NCBI GenBank assembly: GCA_910579735.1
Contig: CAJTUZ010000005.1
Coordinates: 1-64,000, forward strand
Length of the DNA: 64,000 nt
Direction: 5' to 3'
From: an uncultured Lachnospiraceae bacterium
GTDB taxonomy: Bacteria; Bacillota; Clostridia; Lachnospirales; Lachnospiraceae
The notes below the pieces were generated by a model, which was not told where the DNA came from, ran no database searches, and saw only the letters and a program-made list of their open reading frames with translations. The position numbers and the translations under genes were made by a program. Shown in pieces: positions 1-8,127 of the stretch (the stretch's first letter is position 1; the number at the start of each line of letters is the position of its first letter).

Positions 1-272
1 ATTATACATCATATCCTTGTGTATTAGGTGTCAACTAAAATGATACAACATCAATACTATTGATTTCATGGAAAATACACAAATAACAGATTGGGATTTA
101 GTATTTTACGGAACAAGAATTACAATGTATAATTACGCTATCAAGTTATAGAAACATTGTGATAGTGTCTTTTATTTAGGGGATAAATAGTATGGAATAT
201 AGTTTGACAAAATTTAACTTAGTATGTAGATAATATAATACTCGAGCATACAAATCAGTAAATCATGGTATT
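1..272. other. AT-rich left edge, no gene seen
   Basis: No coding sequence of reasonable length, no RNA gene and no repeat could be supported here. The composition is clearly more AT-rich than the rest of the window. The only recognisable signal is the promoter-like pair at 204-232. This may be decayed or accessory DNA next to the upp gene. Confidence 0.5.
204..232 (+). promoter_or_regulatory. Sigma-70-like promoter
   Basis: A consensus TTGACA (204-209) is followed by a 17-base spacer and TAGATA (227-232); TATAAT also occurs a few bases further on. It points towards the small ORF at 273 and could also drive upp. Confidence 0.45.
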
Positions 273-530
273 GTGAAATGTGCAGAAGTTGCCAAACGAG
301 TTTATGAGATTCGGGAAAAGAAGTATAGAAAGATAAACGATGTGTCTGATGATTTGAGATTCGTCTATACAAAACATGGGAAAAACATTGTAGACCAGAT
401 TCAATACGAAATATTTCATAAAACAGAGTGTGGGCAGGTAAAAATAATTTCTGGTTCTAAAGGACAATGCAAAGGCGGTAAAAGATACGGAAAATTTTTA
501 CTTTCAATCAATAGATATTTGATATGTTAA
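273..530 (+). CDS. Doubtful small hypothetical protein
   Basis: An 85-residue frame opening with GTG, rich in Lys, Arg and Tyr (KRVYEIREKKYRK near the start, then a Lys/Gly-rich stretch near residues 60-72). I do not recognise the family. A good promoter-like pair lies about 40 bases upstream, but no Shine-Dalgarno sequence precedes the GTG, and the base composition is that of the surrounding AT-rich DNA. It could be a real small accessory gene, a decayed remnant, or chance. Confidence 0.2.
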   Translation: MKCAEVAKRVYEIREKKYRKINDVSDDLRFVYTKHGKNIVDQIQYEIFHKTECGQVKIISGSKGQCKGGKRYGKFLLSINRYLIC

Positions 531-713
531 AAAAACCAAAGTAACATTAGGAATTCTTTAAAATATTGAAGACGCATTTTATTAACATAAAGTGTAGGGG
601 TTACAAGAGTAACTTTGGAAAAAGAATATTGTAATATATTAGGGCAGATATGAATGGGCATAGAAATGGATGTTGTGTGCGAATGTTAATAACCATCAGA
701 ATTATAAAAGCAG

Positions 714-742
714 TTGACTTGTCTTCCCAAAATGAATAATAT
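714..742 (+). promoter_or_regulatory. Promoter of upp
   Basis: TTGACT (714-719), a 17-base spacer, then TAATAT (737-742), ending 36 bases before the upp start. The spacing is ideal for the housekeeping sigma factor. No riboswitch or attenuator was recognised in the short leader. Confidence 0.55.
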
Positions 743-778
743 GGATAAATAGGAACATAAAAACAGCAGAGAGGACAA

Positions 779-1411
779 ATGATGGAAAATATTTTTATTA
801 TGAAGCACCCGTTGATTCAGCATAAGATTTCGCAGATCAGGGATATTAACACAGGTACCAATGAGTTCAGACAATGCATCGAGGAGATCTCCATTTTGAT
901 GGGGTATGAGGCGCTCAGAGATCTGCCGCTGGAAGATGTGGAAGTGCAGACGCCGATAGAAAAGTGTATGACCCCAAAAATTGCAGGGAAAAAGCTTGCC
1001 GTGGTGCCTATACTGCGGGCAGGTCTTGGCATGGTAAACGGAATATTGGCCTTGGTTCCCAGCGCTAAAGTAGGGCATATCGGACTTTACAGAGATCCTG
1101 AGACGCACGAGCCGCATGAATATTACTGCAAACTGCCGGAACCCATCAATCAGAGAACGATCGTGGTGCTGGATCCTATGTTGGCTACCGGCGGATCTGC
1201 TTCCGAAGCGGTTAATTTTATCAAACAGCACGGTGGGAAACAGATCAAATTTATGTGCATCATTGCAGCGCCGGAAGGATTGGAACGTCTGCAAAAGGCA
1301 CATCCGGATATTCAGATTTATGTAGGACATGTAGACCGCTGTCTGAACGAGCATGCTTATATCTGTCCCGGTTTAGGCGACGCTGGGGACAGGATGTTCG
1401 GAACAAAATAA
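779..1411 (+). CDS. upp: Uracil phosphoribosyltransferase
   Basis: A cytosolic pyrimidine-salvage enzyme that converts uracil and PRPP to UMP and pyrophosphate. The 210-residue length is normal for Upp. The PRPP-binding loop is clear at about residues 131-141 (LDPMLATGGSA). The uracil-binding C-terminal part ends with the typical YICPGLGDAGDR motif. Two adjacent ATG codons (779 and 782) follow a GAGG at 771-774, so either may be used; a third Met at residue 8 begins the conserved family core. The gene stands alone, with its own promoter at 714-742, and faces the FRG-domain gene at 1461-2558. Confidence 0.97.
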   Translation: MMENIFIMKHPLIQHKISQIRDINTGTNEFRQCIEEISILMGYEALRDLPLEDVEVQTPIEKCMTPKIAGKKLAVVPILRAGLGMVNGILALVPSAKVGHIGLYRDPETHEPHEYYCKLPEPINQRTIVVLDPMLATGGSASEAVNFIKQHGGKQIKFMCIIAAPEGLERLQKAHPDIQIYVGHVDRCLNEHAYICPGLGDAGDRMFGTK

Positions 1412-1460
1412 ACGGACTGTGCAATCCGGTGTTTTTGCATTTTTATGGGGGCAGAGTCCC

Positions 1461-2558
1461 TTACACCGAGAAATCCATATTTTCCATATCCTGTGCTACC
1501 CGCTGTGTGTCAGGGTACAGATCACTGCTCCTGCAGCCTATTTTGCGCATCTGCTCAGCGATTTTTCCGGGGTTGGTCAATTGGATTTCATACAGGCAGT
1601 CCTGGCATTTGGGCATATATTCCATGGCAATAGGATTAAAGTTGAGCTTCATGTTTGAGATCATGTCTTCTTTTTTTCCGGGAATATAGTATGGAAATAC
1701 TGTAAAAACGCCCTTTTGGGAACGGATTCGATAACTGTGGTAGGGATGGATGATTGCCAAAGGCGGCACGGTACCGACTTCTACCGGTACACCGTCAGTA
1801 TATATTCTTAATAACAGGTAAAATAGAGGGTTGAATTCCAGGCGTTTGACGGCTTCTGTTTCCCGTCCCGTGTAGGAGCGTTTCAATTCTTCCAAAGCGC
1901 TCAGACTGACAATGTTGCTGTAATTTCCTTCTTTTTTATCCTGGAGAGAAAAGTAGATATCTTTATTTGCCTTTAATTCATTGCCGATCCGTGCTCTTGT
2001 AAAGGCATTTAATCCCTGTCCGACGCGCTTGAGCAGAGGAAAGTCTTTTCCTTCTAAAAGCGCGTCGTATACTTTGTCGTTTAATTGATTCGGCTGCAGG
2101 ATCCATAAGGTCGGCTGCAGTTTCCGTCTTTTTTCAGAAATATCCAGATTTTTATAGGGGATCAGGAAAGCCTCCATGGCAAATTCCAGTGCAACAAGAA
2201 GGGATTCGCTCCAGTCCATAAGGCGGGTCTTGGAGAAAAAGTGCTGCATGATCTCCTGCCATTCAAAAACGGAATGAGGCTCGCGGTAATCGGTCTTGTC
2301 AAAGTTTCTGGACATAAAGTGCTGGTAGCGGTAATCTTCCCGCAGATGGTTATTGCTGTATGTTTTTCCGGCATTGTACTGATAAGCGGCCTGCCTGAAA
2401 ATATTGGGTTCCAGATTGTAATGGGAATATTCATGTCCCCGGAACCATAGAGGCTTCAGGGAATCGTCTTTTTTGTAGACGTCCCCGATTTTGCTTACAT
2501 AGTGCAGTACTTCTTCCAGAGAATCTGCGTAAAATTTGTGGGAAATTTTTATGCTCAT
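1461..2558 (-). CDS. FRG domain-containing protein
   Basis: A 365-residue protein with a clear FRG domain in its N-terminal half. The name-giving Phe-Arg-Gly sits at residues 39-41 (LWFRGHEY). The second conserved block, usually QHxGxPTRLLDW, appears as QHFFSKTRLMDW at about residues 105-116, followed by SLLVALEFA. The C-terminal half is not recognised. No signal peptide or membrane segment is visible, so it is probably cytosolic. The ATG overlaps the stop codon of the large upstream gene by four bases (ATGA), so the two are almost certainly co-transcribed and translationally coupled. The molecular activity of FRG domains is not settled; they often occur in accessory or mobile regions. Function here is unknown. 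Confidence 0.85.
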   Translation of the reverse strand: MSIKISHKFYADSLEEVLHYVSKIGDVYKKDDSLKPLWFRGHEYSHYNLEPNIFRQAAYQYNAGKTYSNNHLREDYRYQHFMSRNFDKTDYREPHSVFEWQEIMQHFFSKTRLMDWSESLLVALEFAMEAFLIPYKNLDISEKRRKLQPTLWILQPNQLNDKVYDALLEGKDFPLLKRVGQGLNAFTRARIGNELKANKDIYFSLQDKKEGNYSNIVSLSALEELKRSYTGRETEAVKRLEFNPLFYLLLRIYTDGVPVEVGTVPPLAIIHPYHSYRIRSQKGVFTVFPYYIPGKKEDMISNMKLNFNPIAMEYMPKCQDCLYEIQLTNPGKIAEQMRKIGCRSSDLYPDTQRVAQDMENMDFSV

Positions 2559-5500
2559 TCGTCCAATTCTCCTTTTATCTCGTCGGATGACATGATCTTG
2601 AAGCGGTTTCTGTAATAGTATGTCTGTATAAAGTGTATGGTATCTTCCAACATGATCTCGGGTGTTTTATCAAGGGCAGACTGCGGATTATTATAATAGT
2701 CTGCAATGTTTTTACATGCTTCATCATCCTTGAGAATGCGGCAGTTGAGAAGATGTTCTTCATACAGTGCTTTTAAGTGCTCGAATTCTTTCTTGGGAAT
2801 GATGATCTGCCCGTTTTCCCCTGTCAGGTCGATCAACTGAATAAAGCACTTGATGCGGTATACGACATGACGGTATTCGCGAAGTTCTCTTTCAATTTCC
2901 TTAAATATTTTAACTGCTTCGCGGCGGGCAGCCGATACGTAGGAAGGTTCCTCATCTATATGGGCGTCCGGTTCCAGATAGACTGACAGCAGGGAGTCTT
3001 CCAAGGCTTCTTCGACAAGTTCATCCTGCGTAAAATAGGTGAAAATGGTATCAATATTCTGGCGCAGCGCGGTGAAAAAAGCTTCAATTTTTTCCTTTTT
3101 ATTATTTCGGGGAGCCGCAGCGCCTGTTTTGTGGAAGATTGATTTGGTAATACATTCCAGGGTTGCATGACAGTAGGCTTTCCCGTTTTTTAATAAGGCG
3201 TCCATGGGGACTTTGATGTTGCTGCCGCTTTCAATTGCTGTGCACTCTTTTGCCGACAGGATCGCAGAAACGGCCCGGAATCTGTTGACATTGACTGCGC
3301 TTGCCCACTGCATGGGATTTTCTTTCGAAGCGTCGCTTGTCGTCTGGGATATCTGTCTGCAGTAGCCGAATGCGCTAAAATCAAGGGCGGCCGCCATATA
3401 CAGATCGGCATAAGATTCTCTGTAGATGGTAACTTCTCTTGTGACAAGCGTGTGCACTTCTTCTTGCAGCAGGATATTAAAGATCTGTCCAATCTTGGCG
3501 GTATTGGTATGATCGGAAGATTCTTCACTGTTAAATACCATATTTAAAATCCGGTAAAGTTCGGTAAATCCTTTATTCTCTTCAAATCCTTTTTTGATTT
3601 TCCGTCGGATATCCGGTATGCATTTTTCCCATAAACTATTTCGCAGGGCGTCGTTGGCGTCGTCTTTTCGGCGTTTGGACCATGCGCCCTGCAGCCGGTT
3701 TAGTTCACGCATGGTAAAGCAGTAATCCCGTAAAATGTCTTTTTTGATACCGAACTTTCGCAGAAGTTTCTGGTCATTTTCCAGTATGACTTCAAACTCG
3801 GTGATATCCTTTATAATGAACTGCCATTTCATCGGAGCAGGTGCGGAGCCGGTTATCTGCTCATAATAGGAATCATGGATCAGTTTTAATAAACTGCATA
3901 GAGCGTCAGCGTTTTCCGCGGACTGTTCGACCAGGACAAGCGTATCCGCGGCATCATTATCTGCCCCATATAATAGGCCCATAACGCCGAGAAAATGAAG
4001 CAGTGTCGTCTGGATCGATCTGATATTGACGGCATCTTCTCCTTTATCCGACTGTACGATATTCTGATCGAATATTTTTTCCAGATATTCCAATAACTTT
4101 GTTTCCAGGTAGTTTATTTCCAGGCCGGCCGGATCGTCTTTTCCGGTGCGGCAGAAGGCTTCAAATTCTTTGACGGCCGTATCCGCTATGCCGGCTAAAA
4201 TGTCGTTTTCCAAGGCACCGAGTTTATGGTAGCCGAAATCATTGGAATATTTATTGAAAAATTTGTAGAGCAGCTGGTCAAACACGTTATGCATGACTGT
4301 GTAGATCAAATAATTGTTTCTTGCCGGACGGTCCAGTGTTCTGACGGAATGGGATGCTTCGTGCAGGATCCAGGGGATCATATCAAACATTCTGCCGTAG
4401 TATTCAAAAGAAGGCACCCGGCAGATCAGAAGACGGGAATCCAGTCCTCTGATATTTTGAAACACGGCCATGGCGCATGCAATATCGATTGCCATATCGG
4501 GATAAAGGATCGGGTAGAGCATGGGACGCGGTTCTTTGTCGTCTTTATAGTGCTCTTTATAATCAAAGAAATATTCATATAGAAATTCCCGATAGGCGAT
4601 CATCATTTTTTCAGCGTCAAGCTGGGTCTGGATTTCATATAATGGAGACTGCCATGTCTGTGCATTGACGTTTTGCAGAAATTTGTAATAACGGTTAATG
4701 GCATCCGTTACCAGACGCAGATCATCGAGAAAATGGATGCGCATATCTTTCCGTTCTGCGTCATCACTGCACATTTCATAGGCTGCGGCCCACTTATCGA
4801 TGCACATAAAAGTAACTTTGAGATCACTGATCAGCATCTGCCAGTTGACATGAGAATCGTTTTCTATTCCCTGCGGAACGTAAGTGCTGATCAGTTCGGA
4901 CAGTTCTCTGCCGATATCGATGAAGACGCGGCGTTCTTCGATAAAAATGCCTTCCATTGCCTGAAATCTGTTCAGGTTATTTTTGAGTGTATTGCCGATC
5001 TTCTTGACTGCGCTTCGCAGCTTGTCTTCTGTATTCTGAAGGTTCTGGTAAGCGGACTCGGGTACATCTTTTAATTCCCTGGGCATAAACAGGGTTTCCG
5101 ATAAGGGAACAAGGACACGCTCGTTGATGATCTGCACTTTGTTGTCCGTAATGCCGCTTATGAGGTACTGAATCCATGGTGCGCTTTTTTTATTTGCAGA
5201 ATCGGCAGATTTCGTTTTTCCTCCGGTTATTTTGCTTGCGCATAATGTGGTATAGATCTGCGCGAAGCTGCACATCGGCATTTGAAGAAGAAAATCGTAA
5301 CGGCCGAATAAACCTTCCATGGGTTTTACAACAATTGCCTGTGTATTTGCTTTTTGAATTTCGCCGATCATTACTTTGGCGAACTCATGATCCGAAGTAA
5401 TGCGCAGCGCAAATTCACAGTTTCTATTCAAATCGATGGTATCATCGCGAAGGGTCATGAACTGCCCTTTATCATTCAGGCAGCATTCAATTCCGATGTT

Positions 5501-6136
5501 GGTGTATGTGTTTAATTTAAAACTGTCACCGTTATAATGGATCACCAGGTGATTGATCAGAGCGGAAATCTTATAAATATGTTCTATGGAAGCGCTTTTG
5601 ACCACGAAACACAGATCACCGCTGGTACTGCTGCGGAACATTTTGCAGGACGTTTTGGGATGCTCTTTTAGACCGTTGTCGAGAAGATGTTCCATGATTT
5701 TATTTTCGCAGGCGGAAAGCGTGTCTTCTACGTCCAGTTCTTTGGTAAATATGTTGTATACAATATTGATCTGAATAATTCCCAGAAAAGGGGCGTCGGA
5801 AATACATTTTTCCCCATGGCAATCCTGTGTTTTAAAAATATCTTCATTTCCTGCATTTTGTCCTGCATACAGGCTGAGCGTTTTATAGGCGGCTTTATAA
5901 TTAAGCGTCTTTTTTTCATAACTGTCTCTGATGTTCCAGAACTCCCGGTAGAGTTTGGACTCACCGGTTAATGTCTGGTGAAACAGCAAGTCGAAATAGT
6001 CCAGCATAAAATATGTGTCATAACCGGAAAGACTGTCTTTGCCGGTAGCGATATTGTTGTTTCGTATCATTTTGATAATGTCAACACTGTATCTGGAACA
6101 GTATGGTATTTCGGCATTTTCATTTTTCTTTTGCAT
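2555..6136 (-). CDS. Large HExxH-motif protein of unknown function
   Basis: A 1193-residue protein of no family I recognise. I chose the ATG at 6136 because AAAGGAA lies about eight bases upstream; the open frame continues to 6247, but that extension would translate a hairpin. The central part holds HEASH at residues 592-596 (WILHEASHSV), an exact HExxH zinc-peptidase signature. A downstream RESYADLY at residues 906-913 resembles the Glu-containing third-ligand motif of gluzincin-type peptidases; its pairing with HEASH is my inference. The rest looks largely helical and soluble, with no signal peptide or clear membrane segment. It is coupled to the FRG-domain gene by a four-base overlap. A two-gene effector or defence module is possible but unproven. 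Confidence 0.75.
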   Translation of the reverse strand: MQKKNENAEIPYCSRYSVDIIKMIRNNNIATGKDSLSGYDTYFMLDYFDLLFHQTLTGESKLYREFWNIRDSYEKKTLNYKAAYKTLSLYAGQNAGNEDIFKTQDCHGEKCISDAPFLGIIQINIVYNIFTKELDVEDTLSACENKIMEHLLDNGLKEHPKTSCKMFRSSTSGDLCFVVKSASIEHIYKISALINHLVIHYNGDSFKLNTYTNIGIECCLNDKGQFMTLRDDTIDLNRNCEFALRITSDHEFAKVMIGEIQKANTQAIVVKPMEGLFGRYDFLLQMPMCSFAQIYTTLCASKITGGKTKSADSANKKSAPWIQYLISGITDNKVQIINERVLVPLSETLFMPRELKDVPESAYQNLQNTEDKLRSAVKKIGNTLKNNLNRFQAMEGIFIEERRVFIDIGRELSELISTYVPQGIENDSHVNWQMLISDLKVTFMCIDKWAAAYEMCSDDAERKDMRIHFLDDLRLVTDAINRYYKFLQNVNAQTWQSPLYEIQTQLDAEKMMIAYREFLYEYFFDYKEHYKDDKEPRPMLYPILYPDMAIDIACAMAVFQNIRGLDSRLLICRVPSFEYYGRMFDMIPWILHEASHSVRTLDRPARNNYLIYTVMHNVFDQLLYKFFNKYSNDFGYHKLGALENDILAGIADTAVKEFEAFCRTGKDDPAGLEINYLETKLLEYLEKIFDQNIVQSDKGEDAVNIRSIQTTLLHFLGVMGLLYGADNDAADTLVLVEQSAENADALCSLLKLIHDSYYEQITGSAPAPMKWQFIIKDITEFEVILENDQKLLRKFGIKKDILRDYCFTMRELNRLQGAWSKRRKDDANDALRNSLWEKCIPDIRRKIKKGFEENKGFTELYRILNMVFNSEESSDHTNTAKIGQIFNILLQEEVHTLVTREVTIYRESYADLYMAAALDFSAFGYCRQISQTTSDASKENPMQWASAVNVNRFRAVSAILSAKECTAIESGSNIKVPMDALLKNGKAYCHATLECITKSIFHKTGAAAPRNNKKEKIEAFFTALRQNIDTIFTYFTQDELVEEALEDSLLSVYLEPDAHIDEEPSYVSAARREAVKIFKEIERELREYRHVVYRIKCFIQLIDLTGENGQIIIPKKEFEHLKALYEEHLLNCRILKDDEACKNIADYYNNPQSALDKTPEIMLEDTIHFIQTYYYRNRFKIMSSDEIKGELDE

Positions 6137-6181
6137 TCTATAGATTCCTTTCTGGTATGTAAAATAAACTGTCGAAAAAAT

Positions 6182-6259
6182 AAATGAGCATAATTGAAAA
6201 CCTTTAAGAAAGATATGATCTGATATTCTTTCGGAATGGTTTTTCAATTATGCTCATTT
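6182..6259. repeat. 78-nt hairpin with perfect 19-bp arms
   Basis: AAATGAGCATAATTGAAAA (6182-6200) is repeated exactly in inverted orientation at 6241-6259. The 40-base interior also pairs imperfectly, giving one long stem. It lies 45 bases upstream of the large HExxH gene, inside what would be its leader. There is no T-tract beside either arm, so it is not a standard terminator. It could be a regulatory RNA structure, a protein-binding palindrome or a miniature inverted-repeat element. Confidence 0.8.
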
Positions 6260-6320
6260 TGTGAAGTAAGAATGGCCCGAGGGGGCGGCATTCGTTTTTA
6301 AGACCCGTTTGCAGCCAGGG

Positions 6321-6491
6321 TCATTTTTTCTCTTTGGGCAGACATGCGCTTAAAAGCTTCAGCGCAGCCGCATTTCTTTTGGTTTCGGAGGAAATACAAA
6401 TTCTGCCGCCATAAGGGATGATCTGATCACTGGCTAAAAAGGTGTCTTTTCTGGTGACGTAAATAGGTTTCTTATATCGCAGTGCGTACAC
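6321..6491 (-). CDS. Possible small protein upstream of the HExxH/FRG operon
   Basis: A short frame of 56 codons from GTG at 6491, or 53 from CTG at 6482, ending in TGA at 6321-6323. AGGAGG at 6491-6496 overlaps the GTG but sits eight bases before the CTG, so the start is unclear. The product is basic and hydrophilic, with RKDTFLASDQIIPYGG in the middle and a Lys-rich end. I do not recognise it. A promoter-like pair at 6526-6554 lies just upstream, which supports expression. It would be the first gene of the minus-strand operon leading into the HExxH and FRG genes. Confidence 0.35.
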   Translation of the reverse strand: MYALRYKKPIYVTRKDTFLASDQIIPYGGRICISSETKRNAAALKLLSACLPKEKK

Positions 6492-6525
6492 CTCCTCAAT
6501 CTATTAAAAATCAAAACTTAGTATC

Positions 6526-6554
6526 ACTATACACAATTTTGTTGTAAAATACAA
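6526..6554 (-). promoter_or_regulatory. Promoter with internal TTGTA/TACAA operator-like palindrome
   Basis: On the minus strand TTGTAT (6549-6554), a 17-base spacer and TATAGT (6526-6531) form a good promoter for the small ORF and probably the HExxH/FRG operon. On the plus strand the spacer and -35 box contain TTGTAAAATACAA (6542-6554), an inverted TTGTA/TACAA pair. Related motifs recur beside the XRE regulator genes. Confidence 0.5.
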
Positions 6555-6949
6555 TCTTTTTTTCTTAAAAAATCATATTTTTTGTTTATCATAATTGTGG
6601 AAAAGCCTTACCGGAAGCATATGATATTTTCAATGTACATATTTTTATATCCAGACAACAAATCTATTATTCATTTTATCATATTTCTGACAATATTTTA
6701 CTATTTTAGAGGGTGTTATTTTTGCCAGAAATGCGACTAATTTTGCCAAAATCCAATGTGCTGTCTGCGTCCTCCGGAATGAAACCGGCATTACCCTCTG
6801 TAACGTCCCCAGACGGCTCAAATTCCCCCGAAAACAGAATTGTGGAGTGTTCCTATGCCTTTCAGTCTAATGCGGCTGAAAAGGCCATTCAATGCGTATG
6901 GAAGGAATCGCCGGAAAAGGTCGTCTGTCGGAAACTGCCGCAAATAAAA
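6555..6949. other. Intergenic stretch, no gene supported
   Basis: The first 150 bases are very AT-rich. From about 6713 an 81-codon plus-strand frame can be read, but it lacks a ribosome binding site and resembles no family. I see no RNA gene, repeat or further promoter here. Confidence 0.5.
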
Positions 6950-6981
6950 CAGCGGTAAACCTGTTACTGGATTTACCGCTG
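6950..6981 (-). terminator. Terminator of the SAM hydrolase gene
   Basis: CAGCGGTAAA (6950-6959) pairs perfectly with TTTACCGCTG (6972-6981). On the minus strand the stem is followed by GTTTTATTTG, a U-rich tail. It lies 36 bases past the stop codon of the gene at 7018-7860. Confidence 0.75.
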
Positions 6982-7017
6982 TCGGTTCCGGTTACGCTGT
7001 TTGGCGCAGCCCTTTAT

Positions 7018-7860
7018 TTATTTTACGATCACAAACGTATGATCACTTCCGGCCTTCACCCGGAAAGTATCTCTGAAGTTCCCCTGATTGATGCCAAGCT
7101 CAATATAGTTGGTAGAGGAATCAAAAAGAATCGGTTCCCCGACATCCACATATCCGAAGGATTTCTCATAAAGAACATCCTGATCGAAATATACCGTCCC
7201 CTGATCGGATAAGGTCACATGGAGATGATCTCCATGCCGGCAGCCTGCAGCCTTGAAGTCAGAAGAAAGAATATTCAGGGCAATGCTGCCGAAGGGGTCG
7301 CTGACACTGGAAACGATCCCTTTTATCGTTGTCCCGTCCACCTGTGCCTTAATCATATCCTGTCTGAAGAGGACGATTTCCTCAATGGGATAGGCCGGGC
7401 CGACGCCGTTAAAGTCGATTACGCCTGCCGCCAGTCTTGCGGCAGTGTAAGCAAAAATATCTCTGCCGTGGAACACGGAAACGTCTTCGGTACCGGGATA
7501 GCGGTTCACGCTTTCATCGATTTCACGGATCTCATCTATTCCTACCTGGTAAAAAAGATGGGTCAGCGTTCCGTTGTCAGGCGTTACGATATAATTTCCA
7601 TCTTTTAATTTGGCCGCGCAGGCACGTCTGTCCGTCCCTACGCCGGGGTCTACAACGGAGACAAACACGGTTCCCTTCGGCCAGAAGGGTTCTACATACA
7701 TGATCTCCCGGGAGGCGGCCAAAATATTATACTGCTCAATTTCGTGCGTAATATCCACACATTCCAAAGTGGGATCTACCTGTTTGCAGACGCCCCGCAT
7801 GGCGGCAACGGCGCCCCATTTCAGTCCGAAGTCTGTCTGCCAGACAATACATGGTTTCAT
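7018..7860 (-). CDS. SAM hydrolase (S-adenosyl-L-methionine hydroxide adenosyltransferase family)
   Basis: A 280-residue cytosolic protein of the former DUF62 family, related to SAM-dependent chlorinases and fluorinases. Bacterial members hydrolyse SAM to adenosine and methionine. Visible family motifs are TDFGLKWGAVAAM near the N-terminus, VDPGVGTDRR, TPDNGTLTH and FHGRDIF. I chose the ATG at 7860 because GAGGAAAA precedes it at good distance; an in-frame ATG four codons earlier overlaps that site. The gene lies downstream of an ECF transporter and a dipeptidase on the same strand. A link between SAM breakdown and the transporter substrate is plausible but inferred. A fold-back element occupies its upstream region. 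Confidence 0.9.
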   Translation of the reverse strand: MKPCIVWQTDFGLKWGAVAAMRGVCKQVDPTLECVDITHEIEQYNILAASREIMYVEPFWPKGTVFVSVVDPGVGTDRRACAAKLKDGNYIVTPDNGTLTHLFYQVGIDEIREIDESVNRYPGTEDVSVFHGRDIFAYTAARLAAGVIDFNGVGPAYPIEEIVLFRQDMIKAQVDGTTIKGIVSSVSDPFGSIALNILSSDFKAAGCRHGDHLHVTLSDQGTVYFDQDVLYEKSFGYVDVGEPILFDSSTNYIELGINQGNFRDTFRVKAGSDHTFVIVK

Positions 7861-7903
7861 AGTTTTCCTCATTTCTTAGTATTTTGTGTTGGTTTTTATG
7901 TTA

Positions 7904-8094
7904 GACAATTGCGAAAATCCGGGAAGGGCGGGCGGAGAGGAAAAGATTTCTGCTGAAGGGCCCTCTAAAAATGCCGGTGCTTGGTGAGGTTTCTTACGAA
8001 CCTAGCATCCGCTGCATTTTTAACGGAGCGAAAGCGTGCCTCGAAGCAGAAACTTTTCCTCTCCGCCCGCCCTTCCCGGATTTTCGCAATCGTC
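7904..8094. repeat. Fold-back element with ~50-bp inverted arms
   Basis: The left arm (7904-7954) and right arm (8045-8094) are inverted copies with only a couple of differences. They include the GC-rich core GGGAAGGGCGGGCGGAGAGG. The 90-base interior has its own hairpins, for example AAAAATGC (7967-7974) with GCATTTTT (8014-8021), and a GC-GAAA-GC tetraloop. It fills the gap between the dipeptidase gene and the SAM hydrolase gene. No transposase is present. It could be a MITE-like element or a large structured RNA. Confidence 0.85.
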
Positions 8095-8127
8095 GGAGTA
8101 GCTTACGTGATAAAAATGCCATACTTT

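Noticed and set aside
686..1354. 222-codon minus-strand frame over upp
   Set aside because: It is the antisense shadow of a well-recognised upp gene, with no ribosome site and no family resemblance.
6713..6958. 81-codon plus-strand frame in the gap before the SAM hydrolase gene
   Set aside because: No ribosome binding site, no recognisable motif and composition unlike the true genes nearby.
7904..8094. Considered as an insertion sequence
   Set aside because: No transposase reading frame and no convincing target-site duplication; kept only as a fold-back repeat.
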